Shown: positions 29,640 to 42,349 of the stretch, piece by piece
Numbering within the stretch: position 1 is the first letter of the stretch
Layout: every line of letters begins with the position of its first letter
Origin: Dastarcus helophoroides
Taxonomy: Eukaryota > Arthropoda > Insecta > Coleoptera > Bothrideridae
DNA length: 64,000 nt
Reading direction: 5' to 3'
NCBI GenBank assembly: GCA_028583605.1
Contig: CM053327.1
Span: 1,364,001 to 1,428,000 of the forward strand
Program-made: the position numbers and the translations under genes
The notes under the pieces: model-generated
Told to the model about the DNA's origin: nothing
Databases searched by the model: none
The model's input: the letters and a program-made list of their open reading frames with translations, nothing else

Positions 29640-32600
29640 TCTTATTTTATTTAAATAGTTTTTACTTTATATTTAAGATTGAAACTTTTTTCAAATTTCA
29701 TTTTTTTTTATAAATTTCACACGATTCCATGCAAGTTTCATCTCATCTTTATCTCTCATTTCTGATAATATTTGATTAGAAACTTACAGTTTCCATATTT
29801 TCCAGAAAATATTCACTTTTTTTCTAAATTTTTAACTTACATGTTTTTTCTAGATTTTTGACCTTTTTTAGAAATTTGGACTTTTATCTGAAACTAATGG
29901 AAATATTTGTTTTCTTCTCCTAACATTTCGAGTTTAAAATAAAAAAAATTATCTGTGGTATCTTTGGAATAAAGGGGTAGCTTGATTTTCATTCAAGCTA
30001 GGGATACTCGATTTTCCTTACAATTTTTTTTTGTAAATTCGTGTTTTTCTGGAAATTTTCTGAAAACTTTCTTTAAGAAATTCCAAATTTACTTCTTGTT
30101 TTAACTTTCAATTTTCTTTTCCTAATTTAGTATCTTTATGTTTTAAAGTTATTAGTTAAATTTTGGACTTTTCGTGAATTAATTTTCTCCAAATTTTATC
30201 TTGATTTTAGTATTCCAATTTTTTTTCGAAATCCCAAATTTAAATTTTTGCTGCTGACTTTTTAAATCTTCCAAAAATTATAAGATATGATTTTTTTTCA
30301 AGATTTTCGCTAAAATCTCCCAGTTTTAAATTTAAGTTAGAAATTTTTAAAATTCAATTCGTAAATTCAACAAAAAATCCAAAATAATATTCCAATTTAA
30401 AGGAGGGATTTTGACATTGGCGTCAAAATTTTTACAGTAAACTTGAAAAGGTAACATGGCAGAAAATGTATAATTTAAACTTGCAATGATTTTGTTTACC
30501 TTAAAGTAGTAATTTTTATTCTGAAAACTTTGATTTTTTTCTCAAGATTTCGAATTAGGCTTAACCCGCAGATGGGCGCGCGCGGTCTCTCAGACTTCAC
30601 TTATATTTATTATTTTATATTTCAATAATTAGTTTGCCAATAATGCTAATTTTAGGTTTAGCTGAGTACTATAACATCACGAATGTGATGCTTGATCAAC
30701 TGACTAATTAAATGCCCATTTTTGTAAGTTATAGCTATTTGTATTATGTGATACCGCGCCCGCCCACGCATGTTAAATTGCTTTTTTTATTTTGATATAA
30801 ATTGAACTTTTTTTGGAAATAAGGTTGTAGAGGAATATTTCCAAACAAAATTTGTCTAACTAAAAATTATTTTTGAACCCTAACTTTTAAATAAAATATT
30901 ATTGCAAATTTAATTACGTATTTCATACAATATTTTGGACTTTGAATTTGGCTACATTTTTTGTTTATAGGTTAAAGCTGTGCATGATTTTTAATTTAAT
31001 TTTATAAACAAATATACCAAGATACCATATTACATCATAGAACCAAAAAAAGTTAAAAATTAGCATTATATTTAAATGCGGTATCTGAGACCGCGCGCGC
31101 CTCATCGTGTTACAAAATATGGCGCGCCTATTCTAGGGTTAAAACTGCGATTTGTTTAGTATTTAGAAGTCAAATTTGTGTGTTATCTTAAATATTAGGT
31201 AATTGCTTTCGTCAAACTTCTGGTACAAACTGGAAAGTTTGGCTCTTTGCAAGTTCGGCCCTTTGCTCCTTAAATTTTTGGGTCAAAATTTTGTTCTAAA
31301 AATGTTTAATTTATTCACAAACTTTTTATCTACAGCTTAAATTATTTGTGAAATTTTTTCTTCAAAATTGAAATTATCGTTTATTTTTTTCAGAAAATTT
31401 GTCGTTGATCTTAAAGTTTCAATTTTTTCATAGAAAATTTAAGTTTAGAAATAATTGAAATTGCACTTTTTGGGAAATTTTTTTTAAATTTACATTTTAA
31501 TTTTTTGCTTAAAATATTAGCATAAGTTAGATTTAAAGCACAAAAGTACTAATTTAAATTTAGAAATATTAGGTTATTTTTTATTTTGAATATTAATTCA
31601 AAACCTTGAAAGAATACCAAATTTCAAGGAAAAAGACAACATTTTGGCAAAAGTCTAAATTTTGAGGAAAAACAAACTAAACTTATGACAAACAATTTTT
31701 CAAATTTAATCTAAAAATTTCGAGTCCTGAAAATTTTGCGCTTTTGAGCTAGAATTCGTATATTAGAAAATTTCAAATTTAAACTTATATTTGTCAATTT
31801 CTTATAGTCTTAATTCATAATTTCTAGAAAAATTCTATAATTAAAGAATAAAAGTCAACATATCGATAAAAAGGGCTAAGAGGTTGCTAAAGAAAGACCA
31901 AATTTTGTTCAAAGTCGAAATTTTAGAAACAAATAATAATAAAGGTATATAAAAGTTTAAAGTTTAAACTTGAAAGTTAAAATATTTGACTTTAAAACTT
32001 TCCATTTTTCTGATAACATCCAGTTTTCAATTTTCTTAAAAAGTTTGGGTTTGTAAGTTTTGACTTAAGACTTTGACTTTTTTTGAAAATTTTGAGTTTT
32101 TCAATTTTCAACGTTCTTAAATTTTCAATTTTTTTTATTTTCTATTTTTTTAAATTTCAGCATGTTTAAAAATTTTGTCTTTTTGGTAATTTCTATAGCT
32201 TGTGAAATTTGGACTTTTCTTAAATTGAGACTTTTTTAATGTCATCTTTTTAAGTTTTCGACTTCCTCTAAAAATTTCGACTTCTTTTAAAATTTTCAAC
32301 TTTTTTTCTAAATTTGGTTTCGAAATTTTCGACTTTGTTGATAATGTCCAGTTTTAAATTCGACATGATCACTTCTTTGACAAATCTGACTTAAATGTCA
32401 ACTCTTTTAAATTCTAGACTTTTTAAATTTTCGACTTCTCCAAAATTCTGATCTTTTGATTTTAGTTGTTTTTTAATAAGTCTTTATTTTTCAAATTTTC
32501 GTCTTATGATTTTGACTTTTTTTTGAAAGTTTTGACTATTCAATATGTTAAATTTTTTCATAATTTCTATTTGTTCAAAAATGTCGATTCTTTGTTCCAC

Positions 32601-34260
32601 TAATTTTGCTTTTCTTCATAATTTAAATTTTTCGCAAATTTTCAATATTACTACTACTGATAACGTCCAGTGTTGAACCCGACGTTGTCGACTATTTTGA
32701 CAAAGCGAATTTTCTTAAATATCAACTTTTTTAAATTATCACTTCTTGAAATTATAGATTTTTTTTTAAATTTTGATTTACTGAAATTTTATTTTTTTTA
32801 AATTTCCACATATTCCATATTCTTGACAAGGGATTTCGAAGTTTTTCTAAAGAATATTGACTTGTTTCAAAATGTTAACCGTTTTTATAAGTCTTATTCT
32901 TTTAAAAATTTCGATTCTTCTAATGATTTTGCTTTTCGTCAAAATTTAAATTTTTGGCAAATTTTCGATATTCATTTGAAAATTTGACTTAAGATTTCGA
33001 CTCTCCAGATAACGTCGAGTTTTAAATTTGACGTTATAGACTGTTTCCACAAATCTAATTTTTGTAAAGGTTTAGTTAAATTCTTATTTTTTTCAAGTTT
33101 TTGACTTTTTTAAATAATTTTAAATTTGTGCAAATTTTTAGTTTTTAAAAAATGTTTTACATTTTCTAGATCTTTGACTTGGGATTTAATTAAATCATTT
33201 TATTCAAAATTTTGATTAAAAAGTTCGACTTTTTCAAAATTATGAATTTTTACTAAAATTAATTTTTTAACGTATTTTTAAAATTATCTTTTTCAAATTT
33301 CAATTTAATTTAAAATTTTAACCGAGTTTAAAAAGTACATTCAAAATTTTAGTTTTTTCAAATTGTAAACCTTTTATATATTTATTTTTTTTGTCAATTT
33401 CGATTGATCTAAAAATTTTGCTTTCCTTCAAACATGAATTTTCCGTCAGTTTTCAATTTTTTTCGAAAAAGTGACTAAAAATGTTCACTTTTCTGATAAT
33501 GCTCAATTTTGGACCCGACATTATCCATATATTTACAAATCTGAGTTTTATTAAGTGTCAATTATGTTAAATTCTTAACTTTTTCAAATTTTTTATTTGG
33601 AAAATGTGACTATAAATTTTGACTTCTCTGATAAAGCTCAATTTTGGACCCGACATTATCAATATATTTACAAATTCGAGTTTTATTAAGTGTCAATTAT
33701 TTTAAATTCTTAATTTTTTCAAATTTTTGACTTGGAATTTCGACCCCTTTTGAAAATTTTGACCTTTTGAAAAGTCAGTATTTATAAATTTTCTTTTTTC
33801 AAATTTGTGATTAGTTTTAGATTCTCTATTTTTTTATATTTCAGCTTGATTGAAAATTTTGCAATTTTTAATTTCCTCAGCTTTAGAAATTTCGACCTAT
33901 TTTTATTTAAATTTTGTATTTTTTCTAAATGTCAGCTTTTTAAATTTTCATCTCTTTTTTAAAATCTCGACTTTTTAATACTTTGCCCTTATTAAAAAAT
34001 CTATACGTTCTCAATTAAAATTTATTTTTGACAATTAGTACCACTCCCAAACATTTGGACTCCAAAAATGTTGATCATTTCAAATCTAGACTTTTTCCAA
34101 AATTCGCTGTTTGTAATTTTTTACTATTATTCAAAATTCCAGCTTTTTGAAAAGGTTTCTAATAATAACTACCCTTCAAAATTTAGAAATTTTTAAAATG
34201 TCGACATTTTTCAAAATTTCGTCATTTACCATCTGTTTCATTAGAAAAGTATTCATTAAA
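29640..34260. repeat. Long T-rich degenerate repeat domain
   Basis: About 4.6 kb of the TTTTTCAAATTTCGAC-like fabric, mostly T-rich with an A-rich section near 31500-31980. A local near-duplicate of about 115 bp ('tctgataatgctcaattttg' near 33492 and 33611, both followed by GACCCGACATTATC) shows that short tandem duplications feed this domain. A piggyBac-type MITE is inserted at 30565-31138. Confidence 0.62.
30565..31138. mobile_element. piggyBac-type MITE with TTAA target site
   Basis: TTAA at 30561-30564 is followed by CCCGCAGATGGGCGCGCGCG. The right end reads ...GGCGCGCCTATTCTAGGG followed by TTAA (31139-31142). The right terminus in reverse complement is CCCTAGAAT, like the classical piggyBac terminus CCCTAGAA. 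Subterminal GCGCGCGCGGTCTC motifs are inverted (30576-30590 and 31086-31100). The 574-bp interior has no transposase, so it is non-autonomous. It stands out as GC-rich ends in a T-rich domain. Confidence 0.8.
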
Positions 34261-34264
34261 AGCT

Positions 34265-34894
34265 GTCGGTTTGTGAGCCCAAACTATAACATCAAACTCC
34301 TAATTTTTAAAAGGAAATTTTAAAGTAAAATTCTATTTGCTATTTTGCAAGGTTTTTCTCTGGAGAGTAAAAACTAGCACATGCGGACGTCAGCCCTTCG
34401 TAGGTGGGCACACTGGGTCGGAGTTCTTTGGAGAGTTCGGGAAGCTGGTAACTAATGTAATCGATTCTTAATCAGAGAATTTAATGTTAACTTAAATTCT
34501 AAGTAAAACGGATCTAAAGAATAAATAAAGGGCGCACGGTAATTTCGTTCGCCATTACCTAAAAATATTTTAATTTAAATTACCAAATAGATATGATCTC
34601 TTGATCAAGACTCGATCACGATTAGTGTCTTTAAACAAACTCGTATCTTCTTTCTTTCAAATGCTCCAACTAATCTATTATGCAGATGACAAATTAATCA
34701 ACGGTAGAGGCTGGCTATAATTATATTTCCAATATTTAAAAATAACAAACTCAAATCTCGAGGGGCTAATATTCAAAGTTATTTATAAATTTAAATCTAA
34801 GAACTGGTATTGTTTAAAAAACTTGGTAGTAGTAATTTCTAAATAATCAAGAGTGTCGAAAATAAAAAAGTGCACTTTTTGAGGCGCTCTTGTT

Positions 34895-34895
<1 letters not shown>
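34265..34895. other. Non-coding, nothing recognised
   Basis: Includes a GC-balanced stretch at 34370-34460 ('atgcggacgtcagcccttcg'). No gene signal. Confidence 0.35.

Positions 34896-34900
<5 letters not shown>

Positions 34901-34944
<44 letters not shown>
34901..34944. repeat. (TA)n microsatellite
   Basis: Uninterrupted 44-nt alternation of A and T. Confidence 0.97.
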
Positions 34945-34945
<1 letters not shown>

Positions 34946-35290
34946 CATCTCGCTATCTATCGGTCATCTTACATATAACCCGGAATTAACTCATCTACCA
35001 GAAGGAGTGCATATATATTAAATTTTAATGCGTATACTGGATTATTATGGTACTCTTAATACGAATCACACAAAAAATTGAGCAAAAATTTTTTGAAATT
35101 TCATCGAAGCTGATATCTCTCTATCCTCCGACGAAAACGGCACCTTTCGGTCATCTGGAGTATATTCTTCAGTTAAAGTAGCAGCTTTCGGTCATCCTGT
35201 ATATTTTGGCGGGATCTATGTTGCAGTGGATCAGTCATCCGGCTTTGTTGCCAATTTTAAGTTGAAGCTATTGCCAGGTGCACGCGTGTT
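34945..35290. repeat. Spaced CGGTCATC motif repeats
   Basis: The words TCGGTCATCT, TTCGGTCATCTGGAGTATAT, TTCGGTCATCCTGTATATTT and ATCAGTCATCCGG recur near 34960, 35146, 35188 and 35230. The reverse complement of related text (AGGATGACCC next to TTTGGCGGGAGAATATAC) is found in the tandem repeat near 39530-39560, so the two regions appear related. Confidence 0.4.
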
Positions 35291-35361
35291 GAAGTGGGGG
35301 ACGGGGAAACCGTGATTCATTTATCCCATACAATCTCGCGGACCGCATTACTTTCGCGTTG

Positions 35362-35546
35362 CGGTCTATTTCTTAGGTATCGGCATGTTTTGAAAACGCT
35401 AATTGTTCCGTATTTGCGTGCGCATAAACTCTCCGCGCACTCGCATCGCACTATTTTTGGGTCGCGTCTATTTTTTAGGCATCGATATGTTTTGAAATCG
35501 TTTATTGTCCGTTATTTGCATGCATGAAAACTCTCCGGGTACTCGG
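35362..35546 (+). repeat. 102-bp tandem duplication, two copies
   Basis: GTCTATTTCTTAGGTATCGG at 35364 matches GTCTATTTTTTAGGCATCGA at 35466, and CTCCGCGCACTCG at 35431 matches CTCCGGGTACTCG at 35533, giving a 102-bp period. Because 102 is a multiple of three, the plus frame from 35294 to 35527 runs through both units (RYRHVLKTLIVPYL, then RHRYVLKSFIVRYL). I do not recognise the peptide. Confidence 0.8.
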
Positions 35547-35549
35547 TTA

Positions 35550-37230
35550 CTAACGTATTTATTTACCTTAATTTGGAGGGATGGAATGAATTATTTATTG
35601 GTTTTTCAATATTAGTTGAATACTGTACATGCAAAATTTGATCTGAATTTTGAAAACATCCAAACGTTTAATTTCTAAGGATATTGAATCTGATTAGGAT
35701 GAACTTCTATTCCCGTCTTTAAGTAAAACGATAGTTATAACGGTCAATGATTCTGAAATTAGTAATCCTAACATTAAATAATTATAAAAATTAATGTAAT
35801 GTAGAAGAAAAATTTGGATTTCTCGCAAAATATTTTTAGAGTGGTTAATAAATTGTATACTTTTTCCTAAATTTTTGTTTTTTATTTTAGTCCAGTACAT
35901 GCAATTGATATTTCAAATGAAAATAATAAATAAACATGTTTTACAATTTGTAAAAGAAAATTATAAAAACTCCCAGCATTGGCAGATTCATTTGTGGACA
36001 GTAGTTGATAACATTATGTTTATGCTTTTTTAGGTTTTTTAGCACATTGTTATGTTCCATATACAATGTACAATACGTTAATACACTAGAATAAAGCAGG
36101 AGAAATTTGTTGTAAAAAAGTTATTTCCTTTGTTTTTCATTTATAACAAAAAAGGGCAGTGAAAAAATTATGATCATTAGAAAATTGATAGTTTAAACCT
36201 TTATATGTAAATAACTATTTAATATTTCGCTGTTCTATAAATTTACCCTTCATGGTTTTTTCATATGAATTTTCGGTGTTACAAGGGACTTAAATGAAAT
36301 TTTACCAAGTCAATATTATGCACAGCAATTTCTTCCATTCAGTTTTTAAATATAATTTACTAATAAAAAAAGTTAGATTTTTAACTTTGCAATTTGCAAT
36401 TTGGAATCGATTTGGAAAAGGATTAGATAATCAAATTTGATCTTTTTTGAAAATGTAACTTTCGAGAATAAGTTTGAAATTAAATAAAAAGCAAGTTTCG
36501 AGATGATTGAAATTGCAAAAAAAAGAAAAATCAAAGCTTCTATAAATGTAAAAGTTTTATATAACAGCAATATATCTTAAAATTCAAAGATTAAAGAAAA
36601 ATGTATAAATTTGAAATCAAAATTAAGGAAACGTTTGAATTTCAAGTTCATCTTTGAAATTATGTTTTAATGTGTACATGGGAAAAGGAGACACAACATT
36701 TTAAATTTAAAATTAAAACATTATAAAAGCAGTAAAAATAATTGAAATTTCTGAATGAAATTAAAACAAACAAAAAAAGCAATAAATATTTTTCTTGAGT
36801 TTTTGAAGAAGTAATAATCTTTCGAGGAAAATTTTTAAGCCAATTATTTGTTATTACTTTTGGAATTATTTTACATGAATTTTGAGATTTCTAAGCGTAG
36901 AAAATATCTTGATTTAAGATGTAGATCGAATTATGTAAAATTATAGAATCGAAGATTTTTCTAACTGAATTTAGTCCGTAGCAAATACGCTTTTTTATAG
37001 TTTGTCATTATAATTTTAAACTATTATAACCTACTAAATTACTGCACAATATTAAATTGCATATCCTGAAAACTTTTACTTCTACATTATATTATTACCA
37101 ATTTATTAAAAGTCAGCTTCTTAAATTACATTCAATTCTAATCAAAATGCAGAGGAAATTATAATATTTTGAAAAAACCTCATTTCAGAGATTTTTTGCA
37201 AATAAAAATTGTCAACTTACTAAAGAATAC
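35550..37230. other. AT-rich non-coding DNA
   Basis: No coding frame, element terminus or RNA gene recognised. A/T-rich text, with weaker poly-purine bias than in the repeat domains. Confidence 0.4.
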
Positions 37231-37238
37231 AGCAAAAA

Positions 37239-37610
37239 GCCCTCTAGATGCTCAAATATGAAACATCCAAATTTAAATTAATGGAAAAAGGAGTAAATGA
37301 TGCAGTGAGTAGATTTTTTTTTCAATATTTAACTGTATTCTAATAGATGACAGTCGTAGAATAATGTTAGTTATATTTTTATGTTGGACATTTAAATGCA
37401 GCCAAAAATTCAAACATATTCGCCGCCCTCTAGATGCTAAAATATAAAATATTGAATTAATGGAAAAAGCAGTAAAAGATGCCTTAAATAGATTTATTTT
37501 TTAATGTTTAGCTATATTCTAAAAGATGACACCACCAGGTTTTAAACATATTTAAATGTAGTCAAAAATGCAAATGTATTCACTAAATTTAAATTTGGCG
37601 CCATTAGCAG
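37239..37610. repeat. 185-bp tandem repeat, two copies
   Basis: GCCCTCTAGATGCT at 37239 recurs at 37424. Downstream 'aatggaaaaaggagtaaatg' and 'aatggaaaaagcagtaaaag', and GTATTCTAATAGATGACA versus ATATTCTAAAAGATGACA, confirm the 185-bp period. A degenerate third start may be at 37596 (GGCGCCATTAGCAGG). Confidence 0.75.
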
Positions 37611-39270
37611 GAGAGACGAACTTCGCACATTAACCATTTTTCCGATATGTTGCAATGCGAAAATGATTCTTATTGCCGCTATTCGTAAGGGTCAATCCGT
37701 AGCTGTAATTGGAGTCAATATAAATACCATAAAAGCACAAAACTGTGTACATTGAAGACATTTAAAAGAGAGATTTAGAAGTGTTTAGAAAATTTGTTTA
37801 CCTAGGAGATTTGAAAGAGTTTTATTTTAAAAAAAGCTACTGAATTGCCCATTTTAAACTGTGTAACTTGAACCCTATAAAACCGATTTTGTTTAGTTTT
37901 ATTAATATTCACCAAGCAGCCTTTGATAATAGAAATTATAAACACAGCGACTACTTATAAATAAATTCATTAGTTCATAAAAATATTTGGTAGTATTGTA
38001 CACGGCTTATTTGCATGTTTCTGTGGAGGCGGTACATTTTAATGAATCAACAATTATAATTTATTTATTATTTAAATTTCCCTCCAATTAGTTGTTAGTT
38101 ATGTCAGCGTCATTGCATATGGAAAGCGCCAAATACCGCGACGCATTCCAAAAGATTATTGGTTGTAATCCATCACATGATCTGTTGGATTTCTATTGGG
38201 TGAATAAATATCGCGGATGATCTCGGTCTCTGGATGATCTATCTACTGTAACTTCTAACTTGCATTATACGGAGGATTACCTATCCTGCTTAAAATAGTT
38301 GTTAAAAATAGTCCATATATAACTTCAGCTTTTGCAATTGTTTATGTGCAGATTTGAAACTTTTTCTACAAGATATTCTGCATTAAATGGGCCCTCGCCC
38401 ATATTTTTATTTGCTATTGCAAGTATCACGTTCCTAAACTTGATCACTAGACTTTATTACACTAGCAGAAAGTTTTGCAAAGTTAATGTAAGACGCAAAT
38501 TTCATGTTTTAAAATACGCGCGCTTGTCATCTTATGTATCTAACCAATAGAAATTCGCAAACAACCTGACAAATTCTGACCAATAACTTTTTGAAATGCG
38601 TGGAAGCATTTGACGCTTCATTTAAATATTTTTTCCTGTACATTCATTACCAACAATTTGTGAACAATACTTCGTATTATTTACTGTCTCTTATTTAATT
38701 CAACATTAGCCGAATTTCCAATTTTCTGTTAATTAATATTGATTGTGATTGTTCAATATTTATAATATTGATCAATCAAATTGATAACCAAGGACCAGTC
38801 CGTTTCACCAAGATTCTTATGATGAAAAGCTTTACTAAAATATTTAACAACAAGTATACCAAAGCAAAGTTATAGGAATTTCATTGAAAAATTTAATAAT
38901 AATAATATAACACGGAAAGTGGAATAATTTATTACTCTTATTGGATTTAATACTAATAAGCCTCTTATTAGTAGAGGAAATTTACATTTGATTTGAACGT
39001 ATGGTGTTCATTTCAACAAGTCTCAGTAAGTGTAGGATTGCTCAAAACCAGGACAGAACACAAATTCGGTTTTGATTTCTGTCAAAAATTTTGGTCGGTC
39101 TCTTTTTATATTACACGGAATGGTAATCCATAAGTGCGAAAAATTTCGGATAGCAATTCTATATCATACATTGGCCCAAGTTCTCCCTACAAAGTTTATT
39201 CGGAAATATACCGCGCTCATTTAAAAGAATTAAAATTTTTAGTAAGTTAACCCTAGTAGTATAATCAACA
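37611..39270. other. Non-coding with one copy of the 39.3-kb repeat unit
   Basis: Mostly AT-rich. At 38232-38295 it carries GGATGATCTATCTACTGTAA followed by 'ttgcattatacggaggatta' and CCTATCCTGCTTAAA, an isolated copy of the tandem unit at 39275-39560. GGACCAGTCCGTTTCACC at 38793 is shared with the Penelope-like ends at 55.3 and 63.1 kb. Confidence 0.45.
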
Positions 39271-39274
39271 TCAC

Positions 39275-39560
39275 GGATGATCTATTTAGCGTAACATGTA
39301 ACTTGCAATATACTCAGGATTTCTCGGTTAGCAACAGCGAAGTTTTTAATAAGCTTGCCTCTACTAATAGCATGGATGATCTATTTACTGTAGCTTCTAA
39401 CTTGCAATATACCGAAGATTACCTATCCTGCTTAAAATATTTGATAAAGATGGCCGATATACAACTTCAATGTTGCCGGATACATGGATGATCTATCCAG
39501 CGCAGCACCTTCAACTGCAGTATACACAGGATGACCCATTCTGCTTAATTTGGCGGGAGA
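39275..39560 (+). repeat. About 100-bp tandem repeat, three copies
   Basis: GGATGATCTAT begins units at 39275, 39374 and 39486 (spacing 99 and 112). Each continues with 'aacttgcaatatac' or a variant, and the last two end in CTGCTTAA. The middle unit reads MDDLFTVASNLQYTEDYLSC, but frames differ between units, so coding is unlikely. Confidence 0.75.
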
Positions 39561-39727
39561 ATATACGCCGATATACGCCGCGCGACGCCAGCGCAGAAAC
39601 ATGCAGTGACAGACGCCCAAACTAAGATATACGAAAATACATAAAATCCGCAGGATAGGTCCCCTCTCTCAAACTTTGTCAGAATGTGTTTCGAGACATT
39701 CTGATTCGATTTACACTAAAAACCTTT

Positions 39728-39751
39728 AGGTCCTCCATATACGGAGGACCT
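39728..39751. repeat. Perfect 9-bp hairpin AGGTCCTCC/GGAGGACCT
   Basis: Stem AGGTCCTCC (39728-39736), loop ATATAC, stem GGAGGACCT (39743-39751). A further GGAGGACCT follows at about 39760. No T-run follows, so this is not a terminator in any ordinary sense. Confidence 0.6.
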
Positions 39752-39815
39752 ACTAACCTGGAGGACCTATTAAATGTAAATGGCCTTTGAGAGGGAGACC
39801 GAACCTGCGCAGGAT

Positions 39816-39819
<4 letters not shown>

Positions 39820-39864
<45 letters not shown>
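39820..39864. repeat. (TA)n microsatellite
   Basis: 45-nt TA alternation; it produces the Ile-Tyr run in the short frame across it. Confidence 0.97.
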
Positions 39865-39865
<1 letters not shown>

Positions 39866-40735
39866 TGAAACGAACAGGGACTAGTTTAAATTACATATGT
39901 TATGAATCGAAAGTATTTATAATTTATATTCAAACTATTTTATCAAATTACGAAATGATCAAGCGACGTATAAATGGTCCGCAGCTGTACAAAAAACTAG
40001 CTTACATTTTCATTATATGCAAACCAGGGCCAAAATGAAATTATCTTAATTTTATGATTATAATGATAACGAAGTTTTCTAATTATCTCTCCTAAATTCT
40101 TGAAATTTGAATTGGCTTTAACATACAAAGTTAAATTCAAATAGCAGTACCTCAATGTAATATAAACGAAACGTTTCTTCAATCACCTGGAAGTCTCCTA
40201 CCAAGATGTCGTACCGGGAAATGGAGCTCGCCAACACACGCCTACAGAGACCTACAACGCAACTGGATCAAAAACAACAAAGACGACACAATTCCGATGT
40301 AAACTTTCCATAGGCGAAGTAGTTACCAAATTAACCAAACAGGAACGAGTTCAGGTAGAATACTGCCACAATATCAAAAGATCGCCAAAACGTAAATCAA
40401 AGGGAAGAAATGTGATAAACCAAAGGAGCCTGAAAATAGAATGCACGGCTGCTTGAGATGTTATTAGGCTCCTTGATTAACTACGAAGGCTCATGTCAAA
40501 TAATTTCGATAATTAACTTGAAATAATGGGTGAAACGGGCATAACTGCAGGGAGAAAAATATCTGCTGCCGAACAACAATCGCAACCACCTCAAAAAGAC
40601 AAAATGGTCGCCTTGGTCGTATCAACAAACAGTGTTTTATTTATGAACGTCGCCTAGTTATCAAATAACAGCCACCTTGGGAAATGTTGTGCCGCGAAAT
40701 TTAAAATTTGCGCACAGAATAAAAAACGGAATGTT
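39865..40735. other. Non-coding; possible old coding debris at 40190-40660
   Basis: 40190-40660 is more balanced and has stop-free stretches of 30 or so codons on the plus strand (SYREMELANTRLQRPTTQLD; NNNRNHLKKTKWSPWSYQQT). I cannot place these in a family. May be a dead retroelement. Confidence 0.3.
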
Positions 40736-40739
40736 ACAA

Positions 40740-42200
40740 TTTTCTCCTTTTTTTTTTCAAAATTCCGTTTTCCTAATTTTTTTTAAACTTAAAATTTTAA
40801 CCTTTCGAGAAATTTGATTTTATGTCAAAATTTTGAATTTAATTTTGAAATTTCAACCCATTTCTTAAAATATTGTAATCTGCACTGGAAAGTGAAGATC
40901 AAAATTTGAAACAAAGCCAAAATTTAAAAAAAATGCAAATTTTGAATGCCATGGAAAATAAAAATAGGCAAAGTTTTCAAAAATGTCGAATTTATTTTAG
41001 AACATGAAACATTTTTGAAAAATTGCAAATTTAAGGATGTTGACATTTCAAAAAGTCAAAATTTAAAAAAATATATTGAAATCTTAAGTCGAAAATTCAG
41101 AAAATCCAAAATTAAAAATTAGATAAAAATTGAGGATTTAAAAAAGACGATATTAAAAAAAAATCAGATTTGTCAAAAATATCGATAACGTCAAGTTCAA
41201 AACTGAATGTTATCAGAACAGTTTAATTTTTCAAAAAAAACCGAAATTGTGTGAAAAATTTAATTTTTGAAGGAAAATAAAATTACTAGAAAGACAAATA
41301 AAAATTTAAAAAAAATAGCAATTTTAAAAAAGTTTAACATTTGGAATAAAGTCAACATATTCAAAAAAAGTCAAATTCTTAAGCCAAAAATTAAAAAAAT
41401 ATTAAAATTTTGGAAAAGCAAACAATTTTAGAAAATTAGAATATTTTGGAAAGCTGAGGTATATTTAATCTTGCAATCGTAGATTCTCTTGAAACTTCGT
41501 TTTTTTCTTCCTAAAAATTGCGTTTTAAACTGCTTTACCTCATTTCTTTCCAAATTTTGACACGAAATATTGATTTTTTGATGAAAATTTTCAGAAAGCC
41601 GTTGAGATCATTAGACTCGAAATTTTGACTCTGAGATGTTTTCTTTACCTTGACTTTTGAGCTATCTGTGTTAATCTTAAAATTTTTATTTTACTTACGA
41701 AAACTTGAGTTTTAATTTTTTTTTCTTTTTCCCACAATTTTCATTTGCTAACTTTTTATTGTAAAGAAAAACGTCAAAAAAATTGTTTATTTTAATATAA
41801 TTGGAAACTGAATTTTATTGGAAACTTACTCGATTTAAATTTTTCACTCATTTTTTTTTTTGGTGTATTTGCATAAAAGTTATAAATTTTACCTTTTTCT
41901 AGAAATATCGACATAATTTTCGAACTTTTGACTTTTTGAAATTCTTTATGAATTTGGAAATTCGACACTAGAACATTTTTTTCAAAATTCCAACAGTCCT
42001 ATTATGATTTAAATACAAATCATTCAAGTTTCTTTTTAATGCCGTTTTCAAATTTCAAGTTTCAAACAATGATTTGTTTTTTAAAAATTTTAATATAAAT
42101 CTTTTAAAGTCGTCCTATTTTTGCAAACTATTTAGTAGTTTTTGTTATAAAATTTAAACTTGTTTTGTAAAATTTCTGACAATGATCCTCTCTCCGCAAT
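40740..42200. repeat. A-rich then T-rich degenerate repeat
   Basis: 40860-41460 is A-rich (GTCAAAATTTAAAAAAA words) and 41470-42180 is T-rich. The two halves have opposite polarity, as in an eroded foldback. Confidence 0.55.
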
Positions 42201-42349
42201 TCATCGGAAAAAATAATTAAGGGGATCAAATTGTAACAATCACGCTGGCGGCTGAAGATTTGGGAACGGTCTTGCATCGGTAAAATTCAAATGGAAATCT
42301 CGCCCTGCAAAGAATAGATTTTGTTACTAGTATTTGTAAAGATAAAAAA

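Noticed and set aside
39275..39560. CRISPR-like array
   Set aside because: Unit lengths vary (99 and 112 bp), the repeats are diverged and the context is eukaryotic; ordinary tandem repeat.
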